Of a stretch of 64,000 bases of DNA, positions 1 through 9,309 are shown one piece after another (the first letter of the stretch is position 1; every line of letters starts with the position of its first letter). Position numbers and translations under genes: made by a program. Under the pieces are notes generated by a model. The model saw nothing but the letters and a program-made list of their open reading frames with translations. It was not told where the DNA came from and searched no databases. Source of the DNA: Kineosporia mesophila (GTDB lineage Bacteria; Actinomycetota; Actinomycetes; Actinomycetales; Kineosporiaceae); the NCBI RefSeq assembly GCF_021129235.1, contig NZ_JAJOMA010000005.1, forward strand, positions 295,695 through 359,694, written 5' to 3'.

Positions 1-649
1 CCAGTGCCCAGAAAGCCTTCTCGAACAGCCACTGGCCCAGCCGCACCCGGAAGGGCGGCACCTCCAGGCCGATGATGTTGCCCTTGCGCACGTAGGTGAT
101 CTGGCTGTCCAGCTCGCCCACCCAGGCGAACGCGTAGAGGAACCACGCATAGAAGTGCTGATAGCGGTGGATCGGCTTGCGCTCGATGCCCGGGTGCATC
201 CGGACCGTGGTGTTACGGGTGGCCTCGTCCAGCGGGTACACCTGCGACGACCGGTGGTGCACACGGTGTTTCAGGGTCCAGTGCTGCACGAAGAAGCCCA
301 GCGGGATGGCCGTCTGGGTGGCGAGGACGTTCGGCCAGGTCTTGCGGGAGAACCGGCGGTGACCGGCGTCGTGCAGGATGGTCAGGGTGCCGGTGGCGAA
401 GGTCAGGCTGAGAGGTAGTGCAGCCAGCAGCAACCAGGGCCAGCTCGGGGCGATCAGGGCGACGGCGAGCATCTGTGCGTGATTGAGAAGGCCGATGGCG
501 GCCCAGTCTCGCCAGGGCTCGCCCCGGTGCCGGTCGCTGCGGCGGGCGCTCAGGCGCCGGGCGACGCCGAGTGTGCTCTCCCGGTCGGCGGACTCGGCGT
601 TCCCGCCCTTGCCCGCCCGCCGCTCGAACCGCGAAGTAATGATGGTCAT
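1..649 (-). CDS. Fatty-acid desaturase, 3' end cut by window edge
   Basis: The reverse strand from 649 is open to base 1 (216 codons seen) and the gene continues outside the window. It carries the first two histidine boxes of membrane di-iron acyl-lipid/acyl-CoA desaturases: HDAGH at about residue 99, after a hydrophobic segment, and HRVHH about 40 residues later. The third box would lie beyond the edge. Such enzymes insert a double bond into membrane fatty acyl chains using O2 and an electron carrier. The ATG at 649 is preceded by GAGG at 654-657. An upstream ATG at 660 runs into TGA after four codons, so it is not the start. Substrate and regiospecificity cannot be read from this fragment. 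The family call is confident. Confidence 0.85.
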   Translation of the reverse strand, partial: MTIITSRFERRAGKGGNAESADRESTLGVARRLSARRSDRHRGEPWRDWAAIGLLNHAQMLAVALIAPSWPWLLLAALPLSLTFATGTLTILHDAGHRRFSRKTWPNVLATQTAIPLGFFVQHWTLKHRVHHRSSQVYPLDEATRNTTVRMHPGIERKPIHRYQHFYAWFLYAFAWVGELDSQITYVRKGNIIGLEVPPFRVRLGQWLFEKAFWAL

Positions 650-959
650 GATTGCCTCATAGCCGGTCGTGCCTCCATATTCGCCGCACGGGAATCCGGT
701 CGGACGGCTCCCGCGAACGCCTGGCTGACTGCTTGGCCCATGGTGCATGAAGCCGACTCGAATCATCGGAATCAGGCAGACCTAACCTTACGGTCCAGCC
801 CCGGAAGAAACCCGGCGACGACCGGCGACGCCTTGCTCGAGAACGCCGAAAGATTATCAATTCAGCAGGTCAGAAGCCCCTCGGGCGCCACCTTGGAATA
901 ACCCCTGACTGCCTCCGGGATTTCCCGGGACCCCTGCCGCCGGGGTTAGGAATATCCTT
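650..959. other. Intergenic region without a convincing gene
   Basis: This 310-base stretch separates the start of the desaturase from the end of glpK1, both on the minus strand. It should hold the desaturase promoter. At about 918-931 there is a short inverted repeat (CCGGGA..TCCCGG) that could help end glpK1 transcription. Open frames here lack ribosome sites and family resemblance, so I annotate none. Confidence 0.5.
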
Positions 960-2495
960 TTATCGTGATTTCACACGAGTCGTGGCATTACCTACCTTGC
1001 TAGTCCAGTCCAAGGTGAGTTGAACCGCATATGTCCAGTTCCGGAATTCCGACTCCCGGCGTTCTTCGTCCATTTCGGGCAGCCATTCCGCGGCCAGGTG
1101 CCAATTACGGCGCAGACCTTCCAGGTCGGACCAATACCCCACGGCCAGCCCCGCCGCGTAACCGGCTCCGAGGGAAACCGTCTCGGCCACCATCGGGCGC
1201 ACCACCGGCACGTCGAGCACATCCGCGACGAACTGCATGAGCAGGTTGTCGGAGGTCATCCCGCCGTCGACCTTCAGCGCCTTCAGCCGCAGCGAGGAGT
1301 CAGCGTTCATCGCGTCGAGCACCTCCCGGGTCTGCCAGCCGGTCGATTCCAGCACCGCCCGGGCCAGGTGTCCCTTGGTGATGTAGCTGGTCAGGCCGGC
1401 GATCACCCCGCGGGCCTCGGGCCTCCAGTGCGGCGCGAACAGACCGTAGAACGCGGGGACGATGTAACAGCCACCGTTGTCGTCGACCGTACGGGCCAGG
1501 GTCTCGATCTCGGCGGCGCTGCCGATCAGCCCCAGGCCGTCGCGGAACCACTGCACCAGCGAGCCGGTGATCGCGATCGAGCCCTCCAGCGCGTAGTGGG
1601 CCGGCTCCCCCGCGATCTGGTAGGCCACCGTGGTGAGCAGGCCGTGGGTCGAGGCGACCAGCTCGGTGCCGGTGTTGAGCAGCAGGAAACTACCCGTGCC
1701 GTAGGTACATTTCGCCTCACCGGCGGAGAAACAGGTCTGCCCGAACAAGGCGGCCTGCTGGTCGCCCAGGGCCGCCGCGATCGGCACGCCCTGGAGCGGG
1801 CCGCGCCCGGTGCCGTAGGTCTCCAGCGAACCGCGGATCTCCGGCAGGATCGCCTCCGGGATGCCGAAGAAGTCGAGCAGATGCGAATCCCATTCCAAGG
1901 TACGGATGTTCATCAGCATGGTGCGGCTGGCATTGGTGACGTCGGTGACGTGCGCCCCGCCGTCCGGCCCCCCGGTGAGGTTCCAGATCAGCCACGACTC
2001 CATGGTGCCGAACAGCACCTCGCCCCGCTGCGCCCGCTCCCGCAGGCCCGGCGTCTCGTCAAGCATCCAGCGCAGCTTCGGCGCGCTGAAGTAGGAGGAC
2101 AGCGGCAGGCCGGACAGCTGCGGAATCTGCTCGGCGCCCGGGGCGCGCAGCATCTCCTCCACCATCGCGTCGGTGCGGGTGTCCTGCCAGACGATGGCCC
2201 GGCGCACGGGCTTTCCGGTCTTGCGCTCCCAGATCACGATGGTCTCGCGCTGGTTCGCGATGCCGACGGCGGCGATGTCGGTGGCAGTGGCGCCGACGTC
2301 GCCCAGGACGCGGTTCACCACCTTGTCCACGTTGCGCCAGATCTCTTCCGCGTCATGCTCCAGCCAGCCGGGCTTCGGGAAGTACTGGTGATGTTCCAGC
2401 TGGGCCACGGCGACCAGCTGACCGCCGTGGTCGAACAGGATCGAGCGGGTGCTCGTCGTGCCCTGGTCGATAGCCATCACGAATCGCGGCTTCAC
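960..2495 (-). CDS. glpK: Glycerol kinase, paralogue 1 (linked to IclR regulator)
   Basis: An FGGY-family glycerol kinase of 511 residues, which phosphorylates glycerol with ATP to sn-glycerol 3-phosphate in the cytosol. The N-terminal phosphate-binding motif DQGTTSTRS is at residues 10-18, followed by NQRET, WQDTRTD and the C-terminal ATPase segment KVDGGMTSDN. The GTG start at 2495 is chosen because the IclR gene's stop overlaps it by four bases (GTGA) and GAGGAC lies upstream at 2507-2502. A longer upstream frame only reads through the regulator. It is clearly a paralogue of the kinase at 4268 but diverges along its length and at the C-terminus. A close sugar or polyol kinase activity is possible, but the glycerol kinase motifs are intact. 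Confidence 0.92.
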   Translation of the reverse strand: MKPRFVMAIDQGTTSTRSILFDHGGQLVAVAQLEHHQYFPKPGWLEHDAEEIWRNVDKVVNRVLGDVGATATDIAAVGIANQRETIVIWERKTGKPVRRAIVWQDTRTDAMVEEMLRAPGAEQIPQLSGLPLSSYFSAPKLRWMLDETPGLRERAQRGEVLFGTMESWLIWNLTGGPDGGAHVTDVTNASRTMLMNIRTLEWDSHLLDFFGIPEAILPEIRGSLETYGTGRGPLQGVPIAAALGDQQAALFGQTCFSAGEAKCTYGTGSFLLLNTGTELVASTHGLLTTVAYQIAGEPAHYALEGSIAITGSLVQWFRDGLGLIGSAAEIETLARTVDDNGGCYIVPAFYGLFAPHWRPEARGVIAGLTSYITKGHLARAVLESTGWQTREVLDAMNADSSLRLKALKVDGGMTSDNLLMQFVADVLDVPVVRPMVAETVSLGAGYAAGLAVGYWSDLEGLRRNWHLAAEWLPEMDEERRESEFRNWTYAVQLTLDWTSKVGNATTRVKSR

Positions 2496-3253
2496 ACTTG
2501 CGTCCTCAAGGTCGTCAGTTCCCGGCCGACCGCGCGGGCGCACTCCTGCACCAGGGCGAGCAGCCGGGGGCGGGGCACCCCGGCCGGGTCGAGAAGGCGG
2601 TCTACCGCACCGTGGATACCGATGGCTCCCACCACCAGACCCCCGAGCCCGGTCAGCGGGGCGGCGATACCCGCCATGTCCATCTGGTGCTCCCCCCGCT
2701 CGACGGCCCACCCCTGGCGCCGGATCCGGGTCAGCTCGGCGGTCAGGGCGCTGCGGGTGATGAGGGTGCGGGCCGTGTAGAAGGTGAGCACGTCCTGGAC
2801 GGCCACGGGGTGGAAGGCCAGCAGCACCTTCCCCAGGGCGGTGGCGTGACCGGGCAGCACGGCGCCGACGTCGGCCTTCTGGGCCGAGTGGTCGGGGCGG
2901 AACACGTAGTGGACCACGCGGGCGTCGCCACCCTCGGGCACCACCACCCGCACCGCCTCACCGGTGCGCGCGGCCAGTGGGTCGGCCCAGTTCATGCTGC
3001 GCGCCCGCAGCTCGTTCGGGTCCACCAGGCCGCCGCCGAGCGCCGCCAGCCCGGCACCCAGCAGATATTTGCCCGTCACCCGGTCCTGGTCGACGAACCC
3101 CACGTCGTTCAGCGTGCGCAGGATGCCGTGGGCCGTTCCGCGCGAGAGCTGAACGGATGAACTGATCTCCGTCAGACGCAGGGGACCCGGCGCCGCGGCG
3201 AGCAGACGCAGGATCGCGGCGGCACGCTCGATGGACTGGATCGAGCCCGGCAT
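2492..3253 (-). CDS. IclR-family transcriptional regulator of the glycerol locus
   Basis: A 253-residue regulator. Residues about 5-65 form the winged helix-turn-helix typical of IclR, with SIERAAAILRLL leading in and LSRGTAHGILRTL as the recognition-helix segment. The remainder is an IclR effector domain with a typical ATALGKVLLAF segment. It is divergent from glpF-glpK-glpD across about 130 bases and translationally coupled (GTGA) to a second glycerol kinase. By analogy with GylR of Streptomyces I infer that it controls glycerol uptake and catabolism in response to glycerol or glycerol 3-phosphate. A palindrome in the shared upstream region (3283-3295) is a candidate operator. Family call is sure; the regulon is inferred from position. 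Confidence 0.9.
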   Translation of the reverse strand: MPGSIQSIERAAAILRLLAAAPGPLRLTEISSSVQLSRGTAHGILRTLNDVGFVDQDRVTGKYLLGAGLAALGGGLVDPNELRARSMNWADPLAARTGEAVRVVVPEGGDARVVHYVFRPDHSAQKADVGAVLPGHATALGKVLLAFHPVAVQDVLTFYTARTLITRSALTAELTRIRRQGWAVERGEHQMDMAGIAAPLTGLGGLVVGAIGIHGAVDRLLDPAGVPRPRLLALVQECARAVGRELTTLRTQV

Positions 3254-3282
3254 GCGGCCAACGTAGACCGGTCAGCGGATGT

Positions 3283-3295
3283 TCGACAATGTCGA
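3283..3295. promoter_or_regulatory. Candidate IclR operator palindrome
   Basis: TCGACA A TGTCGA is a perfect 6-bp inverted repeat around one base, inside a longer imperfect palindrome (GTTCGACAATGTCGACA). It lies 30 bases upstream of the iclR start and about 90 bases upstream of glpF. IclR-family proteins usually bind short pseudopalindromes in the divergent promoter of their own gene. Function is inferred from sequence and position only. Confidence 0.45.
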
Positions 3296-3385
3296 CAGAG
3301 AGGCGTGTCGCTGTGGCCAGCGTTTTCATAGCGTCGAAGGACCCCGAAACATCGGGGCAACAATCATCAGATCGAGGGTGACGCC

Positions 3386-4264
3386 ATGCCAACGACGGCA
3401 AGCGCAGACGGTCAGACGACCGCATCCGAACCACCGAGCGGGCAGCTGCCCTCCGCCACCCGGCGGATTCCGAGCCTGGCCGGTGAACTGGCCGCCGAAT
3501 TCTTCGGCACCGGCATCCTGATTCTCTTCGGCGTCGGGGTGGTGGCCCAGGTGGTCGCCGGCGGCATCGGGGACCACGACAGCATCACCTGGGCCTGGGG
3601 CTTCGGCGTCATGCTGGGCGTGTACGCCGCCGGCCGGATCAGCGGGGCCCACCTCAACCCCGCGGTGACCATCGCTCTCGCGGCCTACCAGGGCTTCCCC
3701 TGGAAAAAGGTCCTGCCGTACTCCCTGGCCCAGACCGCCGGCGCCTTCGTCGCCGCGCTGATCGTGCGCTGGAACTACACCGACCTGATCGCGATGGTCG
3801 ACCCCGGCCACACGATCAAGACCCAGGGCATCTTCAGCACCCTGCCCGGTAACGGCGCCCTGCCGATCGGTCAGGGCGGCGCACTGCGCGACCAGATCAT
3901 CGGTACCGCGATCCTGGTGTTCATGCTGTTCGCCATCGGCGACGCCCGGAACTCCGCCCCGCTGGGCAACCTGGCCCCCGTCGTCGTCGGTCTGCTGATC
4001 GTCGCGATCGGTATGGCCTGGGGCACCCTCGACGGCTACGCCATCAACCCGGCCCGTGACTTCGGCCCGCGTCTGGCCTCGTTCTTCACCGGATACGGCG
4101 GGGCGATGCGTGATCAGAACGGCGACTTGTTCTTCTGGGTCCCGATCATCGGCCCGATCATCGGCGCCCTGATCGGTGGGGCCCTCTACAAGTACGGCCT
4201 CCAGATCTTCCTCCCCAAGGCCGAAACCCCGGAAACCGCCAGCGCTGGCGCAAAGGAGCTCTAA
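3386..4264 (+). CDS. glpF: Glycerol uptake facilitator (aquaglyceroporin)
   Basis: A 292-residue MIP-family channel that lets glycerol cross the cytoplasmic membrane by facilitated diffusion. Both half-helix NPA motifs are present: HLNPAV at residues 89-94 and INPARD at 220-225. The D after NPAR is characteristic of glycerol facilitators rather than strict water channels. Several hydrophobic spans are visible from about residue 32 on, after a polar N-terminal extension of about 28 residues that is longer than in E. coli GlpF. The ATG at 3386 is followed after three bases by glpK, then by glpD, so import, phosphorylation and oxidation are one operon. Divergent IclR and the operator-like palindrome upstream suggest glycerol-responsive control. 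Confidence 0.95.
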   Translation: MPTTASADGQTTASEPPSGQLPSATRRIPSLAGELAAEFFGTGILILFGVGVVAQVVAGGIGDHDSITWAWGFGVMLGVYAAGRISGAHLNPAVTIALAAYQGFPWKKVLPYSLAQTAGAFVAALIVRWNYTDLIAMVDPGHTIKTQGIFSTLPGNGALPIGQGGALRDQIIGTAILVFMLFAIGDARNSAPLGNLAPVVVGLLIVAIGMAWGTLDGYAINPARDFGPRLASFFTGYGGAMRDQNGDLFFWVPIIGPIIGALIGGALYKYGLQIFLPKAETPETASAGAKEL

Positions 4265-4267
4265 GTC

Positions 4268-5782
4268 ATGGCAGATCTCGTCGGTGCAATCGACCAGGGC
4301 ACGACCAGTACGCGTTTCATGCTTTTCGACCACGAGGGCAACGAGCGGGGCAAGCACCAGCTCGAGCACAGCCAGATCATGCCGCAGGCCGGCTGGGTGG
4401 AACACAGCCCCGTGGAGATCTGGGAGCGCACGCGGTCGGTCATGACCAACACGCTCAACGGCCTGGGCCTTCAGCCCTCCGACCTGGCCGCGCTGGGCAT
4501 CACGAACCAGCGCGAGACCACGGTGGTCTGGAACAAGAAGACCGGCCGGCCGTACTACAACGCGATCGTCTGGCAGGACACCCGTACCGACCGCATCGCC
4601 TCCGCCCTGGAGCGCGAGGGCAAGGGCGACGTGATCCGGCAGAAGGCGGGCATCCCGCCGGCCACCTACTTCTCGGCCGGCAAGATCCAGTGGATCCTCG
4701 AGAACGTGCCCGGTGCGCGTGAAGACGCGGAGAAGGGCGACGCGGTCTTCGGCAACACCGACAGCTGGCTGGTCTGGAACCTGACCGGTGGCGTCAACGG
4801 TGGCAAGCACGTCACCGACGTGACCAACGCCAGCCGCACCATGCTGATGAACCTGGAGACGCTGGACTGGGACGACGAGCTGCTGGGGTTCTTCAACATC
4901 CCGCGCCAGATGCTCCCGGAGATCAAGCCCTCGTCCGAGCCGTCCTGGTACGGCGAGGTCGTCGACCCCTCCGGATTCCACGGCATCCCGATCTCCGGCA
5001 TCCTCGGCGACCAGCAGGCCGCCATGGTCGGCCAGGTCTGTTTCGCCGCCGGCGAGGCCAAGAACACCTACGGCACCGGCAACTTCCTCCTGCTGAACAC
5101 CGGTAACGAGCTTGTCCGCTCGAAGAACGGCCTGCTCACCACGGTGTGCTACCAGTTCGGCGACAGCGCCCCGGTCTACGCCCTGGAAGGGTCGATCGCG
5201 GTCACCGGATCGGCCGTGCAGTGGCTGCGCGACCAGCTCGGCATCATCTCCGGCGCCTCGGAGGTCGAGACCCTGGCCCGCAGTGTCGAGGACACCGGGG
5301 GCATGTACTTCGTGCCGGCCTTCTCCGGCCTCTTCGCCCCGTACTGGCGCAGTGACGCCCGTGGAGCGATCGTCGGGATGTCGCGGTACAACACCAATGC
5401 GCACCTGGCCCGGGCCACGCTGGAATCGATCTGCTACCAGAGCCGGGACGTCTCCGAGGCCATGGAGGCCGACTCCGGGGTGCACGTCGATGTGCTGAAG
5501 GTGGACGGTGGGGTGACCGCGAACGAGCTGGCCATGCAGCTTCAGGCGAACATTCTCAACGTGCCGGTCAGCCGGCCCGTGGTCGCCGAGACCACTGCCC
5601 TGGGTGCGGCCTACGCGGCCGGCCTGGCCGTCGGGTTCTGGCAGAACACCGACGAGCTGCGGGCGAACTGGAACGAATCGAAGCGCTGGACGCCGGAGTG
5701 GTCCGACGAACAGCGCAGCAGCGGTTACGCGGGCTGGAAGAAGGCCGTGGACCGAACGATGGGATGGGTGGACGTAGATTGA
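4268..5782 (+). CDS. glpK: Glycerol kinase, paralogue 2 (glpF-K-D operon)
   Basis: A 504-residue FGGY kinase with [11 protein letters not shown] at residues 7-17, [16 protein letters not shown] and [14 protein letters not shown] near the C-terminus. It converts glycerol to glycerol 3-phosphate, trapping what GlpF admits. Its ATG sits three bases after the glpF stop and its TGA overlaps the TTG start of glpD, so the three genes are translated as a unit. The [16 protein letters not shown] segment and the length are ordinary for bacterial GlpK. With the kinase at 960-2495 it makes two glycerol kinases within 6 kb, in oppositely transcribed units on either side of the same regulator. I take this one as the main catabolic enzyme because of its operon context. 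Confidence 0.95.
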   Translation: MADLVGAIDQGTTSTRFMLFDHEGNERGKHQLEHSQIMPQAGWVEHSPVEIWERTRSVMTNTLNGLGLQPSDLAALGITNQRETTVVWNKKTGRPYYNAIVWQDTRTDRIASALEREGKGDVIRQKAGIPPATYFSAGKIQWILENVPGAREDAEKGDAVFGNTDSWLVWNLTGGVNGGKHVTDVTNASRTMLMNLETLDWDDELLGFFNIPRQMLPEIKPSSEPSWYGEVVDPSGFHGIPISGILGDQQAAMVGQVCFAAGEAKNTYGTGNFLLLNTGNELVRSKNGLLTTVCYQFGDSAPVYALEGSIAVTGSAVQWLRDQLGIISGASEVETLARSVEDTGGMYFVPAFSGLFAPYWRSDARGAIVGMSRYNTNAHLARATLESICYQSRDVSEAMEADSGVHVDVLKVDGGVTANELAMQLQANILNVPVSRPVVAETTALGAAYAAGLAVGFWQNTDELRANWNESKRWTPEWSDEQRSSGYAGWKKAVDRTMGWVDVD

Positions 5783-7491
5783 GTACCACGCAGGAACCGT
5801 TCAGCCCGGCCGGCCGTGAGGCAGCACTGGCACGACTGGCATCAGAGGAACTCGACGTCCTGGTGATCGGGGGCGGGGTGGTCGGGGCCGGTGCGGCTCT
5901 GGACGCCGTGACCCGTGGCCTGAACACCGGTCTGGTCGAGATGCGGGACTACGCCGCGGGCACCTCCAGCCGATCGACCAAGCTGTTCCACGGTGGCCTG
6001 CGTTACCTGGAGCAGTTCAACTTCGCCCTCGTCTTCGAGGCGCTGAAGGAGCGGTCGCTGAACCTGGAGACCCTGGCGCCGCACCTCGTGCACCCGGTGG
6101 AGTTCATCTACCCGCTGACCAAGGCGTTCGATCACGCCTACGTGTCACTGGGTATGGGCGTCTACGACGTCATGGGCTCGGGCCGGGGTGTACCGCACCA
6201 CATGCGGTACATGCGCCGGGCCAAGGCGAAGGAGTCGTTCCCCTCGGGCAAGGGCTCGGAGATCTCCGGTGCCATCTCGTTCTACGAGGGCCAGGTCGAC
6301 GACGCCCGTCACACCATGATGATCGCCCGGACGGCGGCCAACTACGGTGCGGCGATCGCGAACAGCACCCGGGTCGAACGGTTCCTGCGTGAGGACGACC
6401 GGGTCATCGGGGTTGTCGCCCGGGACCTGGAGTCGGGCAAGGAGTTCGAGATCCACGCGCAGCACGTGATCAACGCGGCCGGCGTGTGGACCGACGAGAT
6501 CCAGGAGATGGTCGGCGGACGCGGCTCGTTCCGGGTCCGCGCCTCCAAGGGCGTGCACGTGGTGGTCCCGCGCAACCGCATCAACAGTGCCACCGGGATC
6601 ATCCACCGCACCGAGAAGAGCCTGCTCTTCATCATCCCGCGGGGCAGTCACTGGGTGATCGGCACGACGGACACGGACTGGGAGCTCGACAAGGCCCACC
6701 CGGCCGCCAGCCAGACCGACATCGACTACCTGCTGGACCACGCGAACGCCCTGCTGGCCGACCCGCTGACCCGGGACGACGTGGTGGGTGTCTACGCCGG
6801 GCTCCGGCCGCTGCTGGCCGGGGAGAGCGAGTCCACCAGCACGCTCTCCCGGGAGCACGCGGTGGCCAGCCCGGTGCGGGGCCTGACCGTCATCGCGGGT
6901 GGGAAGTACACCACCTACCGGGTGATGGCCAAGGATGCCGTCGACAACGCGGTGCACGGCCTGGACCGGGTCGTCGCACCGTCCTGCACCGAGCGCATCC
7001 CGCTGATCGGGGCCGACGGCTATTTCGCGGCCTGGAACAACCGGCAGGCGATCGCCAGGCGGGCCGGGCTGCGGGTGCACGTGCTGGAGCACCTGCTCAA
7101 CCGGTACGGCAGCCTGTACACGCAGCTGCTCAGCCTGATCGAGGAGCGGCCCGAGCTGGGTGAGCCACTCACCGGTGGCGACGAGTACCTCAAGGCCGAG
7201 GTCGTGTACGCGGCCTCGCACGAGGGGGCTCAGCACCTGGACGACATCCTCGCCCGTCGTACCCGCCTCTCGATCGAGGTGCGGGACCGCGGGGTCGAGG
7301 CCGCCCAGGAGGTTGCCGCGCTGGTGGCCCCGATCCTCGGGTGGGACGCCGGCCAGACCGCCCGCGAGATCGAGCACTACACCAAGCGGGTCGCGGCGGA
7401 GATCGAGTCGCAGAAGCAGCCCGACGACCAGACCGCCGACTCCGCGCGTCTGGGCGCACCCGACGTCCGGGTGGGCATCCCCTCAGCCTGA
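5779..7491 (+). CDS. glpD: Aerobic glycerol-3-phosphate dehydrogenase
   Basis: A 570-residue FAD-dependent dehydrogenase oxidising glycerol 3-phosphate to dihydroxyacetone phosphate and passing electrons to quinones at the membrane. The FAD Rossmann motif GGGVVGAG is at residues 31-38, followed by [18 protein letters not shown], typical of GlpD. The C-terminal portion matches the GlpD cap region. I place the start at TTG 5779, overlapping the glpK stop (TTGA). An in-frame ATG at 5764 would add five residues and is a reasonable alternative. It completes the glpFKD operon, and a strong hairpin follows at 7510-7548. Family and role are clear; only the start codon is uncertain. Confidence 0.93.
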   Translation: MSTTQEPFSPAGREAALARLASEELDVLVIGGGVVGAGAALDAVTRGLNTGLVEMRDYAAGTSSRSTKLFHGGLRYLEQFNFALVFEALKERSLNLETLAPHLVHPVEFIYPLTKAFDHAYVSLGMGVYDVMGSGRGVPHHMRYMRRAKAKESFPSGKGSEISGAISFYEGQVDDARHTMMIARTAANYGAAIANSTRVERFLREDDRVIGVVARDLESGKEFEIHAQHVINAAGVWTDEIQEMVGGRGSFRVRASKGVHVVVPRNRINSATGIIHRTEKSLLFIIPRGSHWVIGTTDTDWELDKAHPAASQTDIDYLLDHANALLADPLTRDDVVGVYAGLRPLLAGESESTSTLSREHAVASPVRGLTVIAGGKYTTYRVMAKDAVDNAVHGLDRVVAPSCTERIPLIGADGYFAAWNNRQAIARRAGLRVHVLEHLLNRYGSLYTQLLSLIEERPELGEPLTGGDEYLKAEVVYAASHEGAQHLDDILARRTRLSIEVRDRGVEAAQEVAALVAPILGWDAGQTAREIEHYTKRVAAEIESQKQPDDQTADSARLGAPDVRVGIPSA

Positions 7492-7509
7492 TCGGCTGAT
7501 CCGCAAGAC

Positions 7510-7548
7510 TTCGCGGCCGTCCCGGAAAACCCCCGGGGCGGCCGCGAA
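7510..7548 (+). terminator. Terminator after glpFKD
   Basis: A 16-bp stem (TTCGCGGCCGTCCCGG paired with its complement, with one T.G pair) encloses a 7-base loop, starting 18 bases after the glpD stop. There is no clear U-run after it, as is common in high-GC actinomycetes. Confidence 0.75.
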
Positions 7549-7602
7549 TCCCATGTTCGGGGGACATCCGGAACCGGTGTACGGCTCGTAGGCTCAGCTT
7601 TC

Positions 7603-8271
7603 ATGTTCACCTTGCGGAAGTCCGCGGCCGGCATCGTGGCCGCCGCTGCTCTCGTCGGCCCGCTCGCGCTCGTCACCACCCCGGCGGCCGCCCAGACGAT
7701 TCCGTCGTGTGACGTACGACCCCGGGGCACCACCTTCCTCACCCAGCCCAAGACCATCGACTTCGATGTTCCCTCGGCGCGGCACTTCACCTTCCGGCTC
7801 CCCGAGATCGGCCTGTACGTCTACGACACCTCGGTGGACGGCGACGCCAGCGTGGCTCAGGTCGACCCGAAGAAGCTCGAGAACGCCGACGCCCGCTGGC
7901 ACCTGGGCACCGTGGAGCGCGAACGCGGCGACGGCACCACCGATACCTGCACCGGTATCTGGCGCCTGCGGCGCGGCACCCGGATCGAGATCACCAGGGT
8001 GCAGAAGATCAAGTACGGCCGCAAGGTCACCGGCACGCTGGAGCGGGTGAACTGGGGCAAGACCCCGAAGACCCGCTGGGCGACGTACTCCGACCAGGAG
8101 GTCGACATCCAGTTCGTCAACGCCCGGGGCCAGTGGCAGTACGGCGGCCGGGTACCCGTCGAGCACGGCCGGTTCACCTTCACGAAGCAGATCGGTGAAC
8201 GCACGTGGCGCGCCTATTTCCAGGGCACCGACATCTCCGGGTCCGACTACTCCTCCGAGGTCACCGGCTGA
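7603..8271 (+). CDS. Exported protein of unknown function, tandem copy 1
   Basis: A 222-residue protein that I do not recognise. Residues 1-31 form a classical Sec signal peptide (basic MFTLRKS, Ala/Val-rich core, PAAAQT cleavage region), so it is exported. The mature part starts with a Cys (SCDVRPRGTTF) and has a second Cys (TDTCTG) that could pair with it. The pattern of strands with RKVTGTLERVNWG and RTWRAYFQGTD at the end suggests a beta-sandwich. The next gene is a paralogue with the same architecture (NVPSA, NADA, RKVTGTLKRVNFG, HRWRATYAGT). No catalytic motif is visible. An extracellular adhesin-like or matrix role is possible, but nothing in the neighbourhood identifies it. Confidence 0.8.
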   Translation: MFTLRKSAAGIVAAAALVGPLALVTTPAAAQTIPSCDVRPRGTTFLTQPKTIDFDVPSARHFTFRLPEIGLYVYDTSVDGDASVAQVDPKKLENADARWHLGTVERERGDGTTDTCTGIWRLRRGTRIEITRVQKIKYGRKVTGTLERVNWGKTPKTRWATYSDQEVDIQFVNARGQWQYGGRVPVEHGRFTFTKQIGERTWRAYFQGTDISGSDYSSEVTG

Positions 8272-8382
8272 GCTGCTGTGGATCGGGATGGAGGACGCGC
8301 ATCACGACGGATCGCGACCCTCCGGGTCGGTCGGTGGTGGCCTTCGTGAACCGTGAGGCGCCCACCGCCCGTCATATTCAGT

Positions 8383-9033
8383 ATGACGACCCTTCTGCGC
8401 CGGACCGTCGCGGGCCTGGCCGCGTGCGCGGTTCCCCTCGCGATTCTGCTGTCGGCCCAGCCCGCCAGCGCCGCCTCGTGCAAGATCACCCCCAGTAGCA
8501 CGACCCTCTACCAGCGGTCGAAGAACGTCACCTTCAACGTTCCCTCCGCGCAGTACTGGACCCTCTCGATCGCCGACATCAACCTGTCCGTGTACAAGGT
8601 GGACGGCAAGGCCGACCGGATCGCGACCTTCAGCCCGTCGCGGTTCGCCAACGCCGACGCCGGTTCGTACGCGGTCAAGGTGCAGCGCCAGAACGGCACC
8701 GCCATCGACAGCTGCTCGGCGTCGTTCCACCTGAAACGCGGCACTGATCTCGCCATCTCGGTGAAGACGGTGTCGTCGTCGCGGAAGGTCACGGGCACCC
8801 TGAAGCGGGTGAACTTCGGCGCCGGGGCAACGAAGTGGCAGAAGCTGTCAGGCCAGAAGGTGCGCGTGCAGTACCTCAACGGCAAGGGCTCCTGGGTCAC
8901 CGCCAGGACCGTGAAAACCAGCAAGAAGGGCGCTTTCTCGGCCACCGTGAAGCTCGGCAAGCACCGCTGGCGGGCCACCTACGCCGGCACCGGCACCACC
9001 GGGGCCCGCACCTCGTCCTCAGTTACCCGATGA
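8383..9033 (+). CDS. Exported protein of unknown function, tandem copy 2
   Basis: A 216-residue paralogue of the preceding gene, about 110 bases downstream. A signal peptide spans residues 1-31 (MTTLLRRTVAGL..QPASAA). The mature domain again has an early Cys (SCKITPSS) and a mid-domain Cys (SCSASF), the shared segments NVPSA and NADAGSYAVKVQR, and the close match RKVTGTLKRVNFGAG. The C-terminal half resembles a Big/FN3-like strand pattern (KVRVQYLNGKGSWVTARTVKT) as seen in repeats of secreted actinobacterial proteins. I chose ATG 8383 because the signal peptide begins there; a GTG at 8353 would add ten residues. The pair looks like a local duplication that has since diverged. Confidence 0.8.
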   Translation: MTTLLRRTVAGLAACAVPLAILLSAQPASAASCKITPSSTTLYQRSKNVTFNVPSAQYWTLSIADINLSVYKVDGKADRIATFSPSRFANADAGSYAVKVQRQNGTAIDSCSASFHLKRGTDLAISVKTVSSSRKVTGTLKRVNFGAGATKWQKLSGQKVRVQYLNGKGSWVTARTVKTSKKGAFSATVKLGKHRWRATYAGTGTTGARTSSSVTR

Positions 9034-9309
9034 CCGAAAGGTAACGTTCAGGACAGTCCCGCGCCACCGCGCCCGGCGGATGCCAGCTTCCCGATCATGA
9101 AGCCGCCCCGCCGGGCTTTTGCCTGCCTGGCAACTGCTTTCGCCGTCGGTAGGAAGCAGCGCGACGTCACTCTCCACACCACCTTCGCCAACAGCGACCT
9201 CGACGAGCCACCGGCGCCCACACGTCGAAAGCCGTGACGCGCTGATGCGTTGACCCGGCCGGGTTTCAGGGCACGATGGTCTCGTCCGTCCTGCCCGAGG
9301 GGAGACCTG

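Noticed and set aside
1020..5485. Long opposite-strand frames across the glycerol genes
   Set aside because: The same GC-skew effect; GlpK, GlpF and IclR motifs lie on the other strand or frame and there are no ribosome sites or family matches for the shadows.
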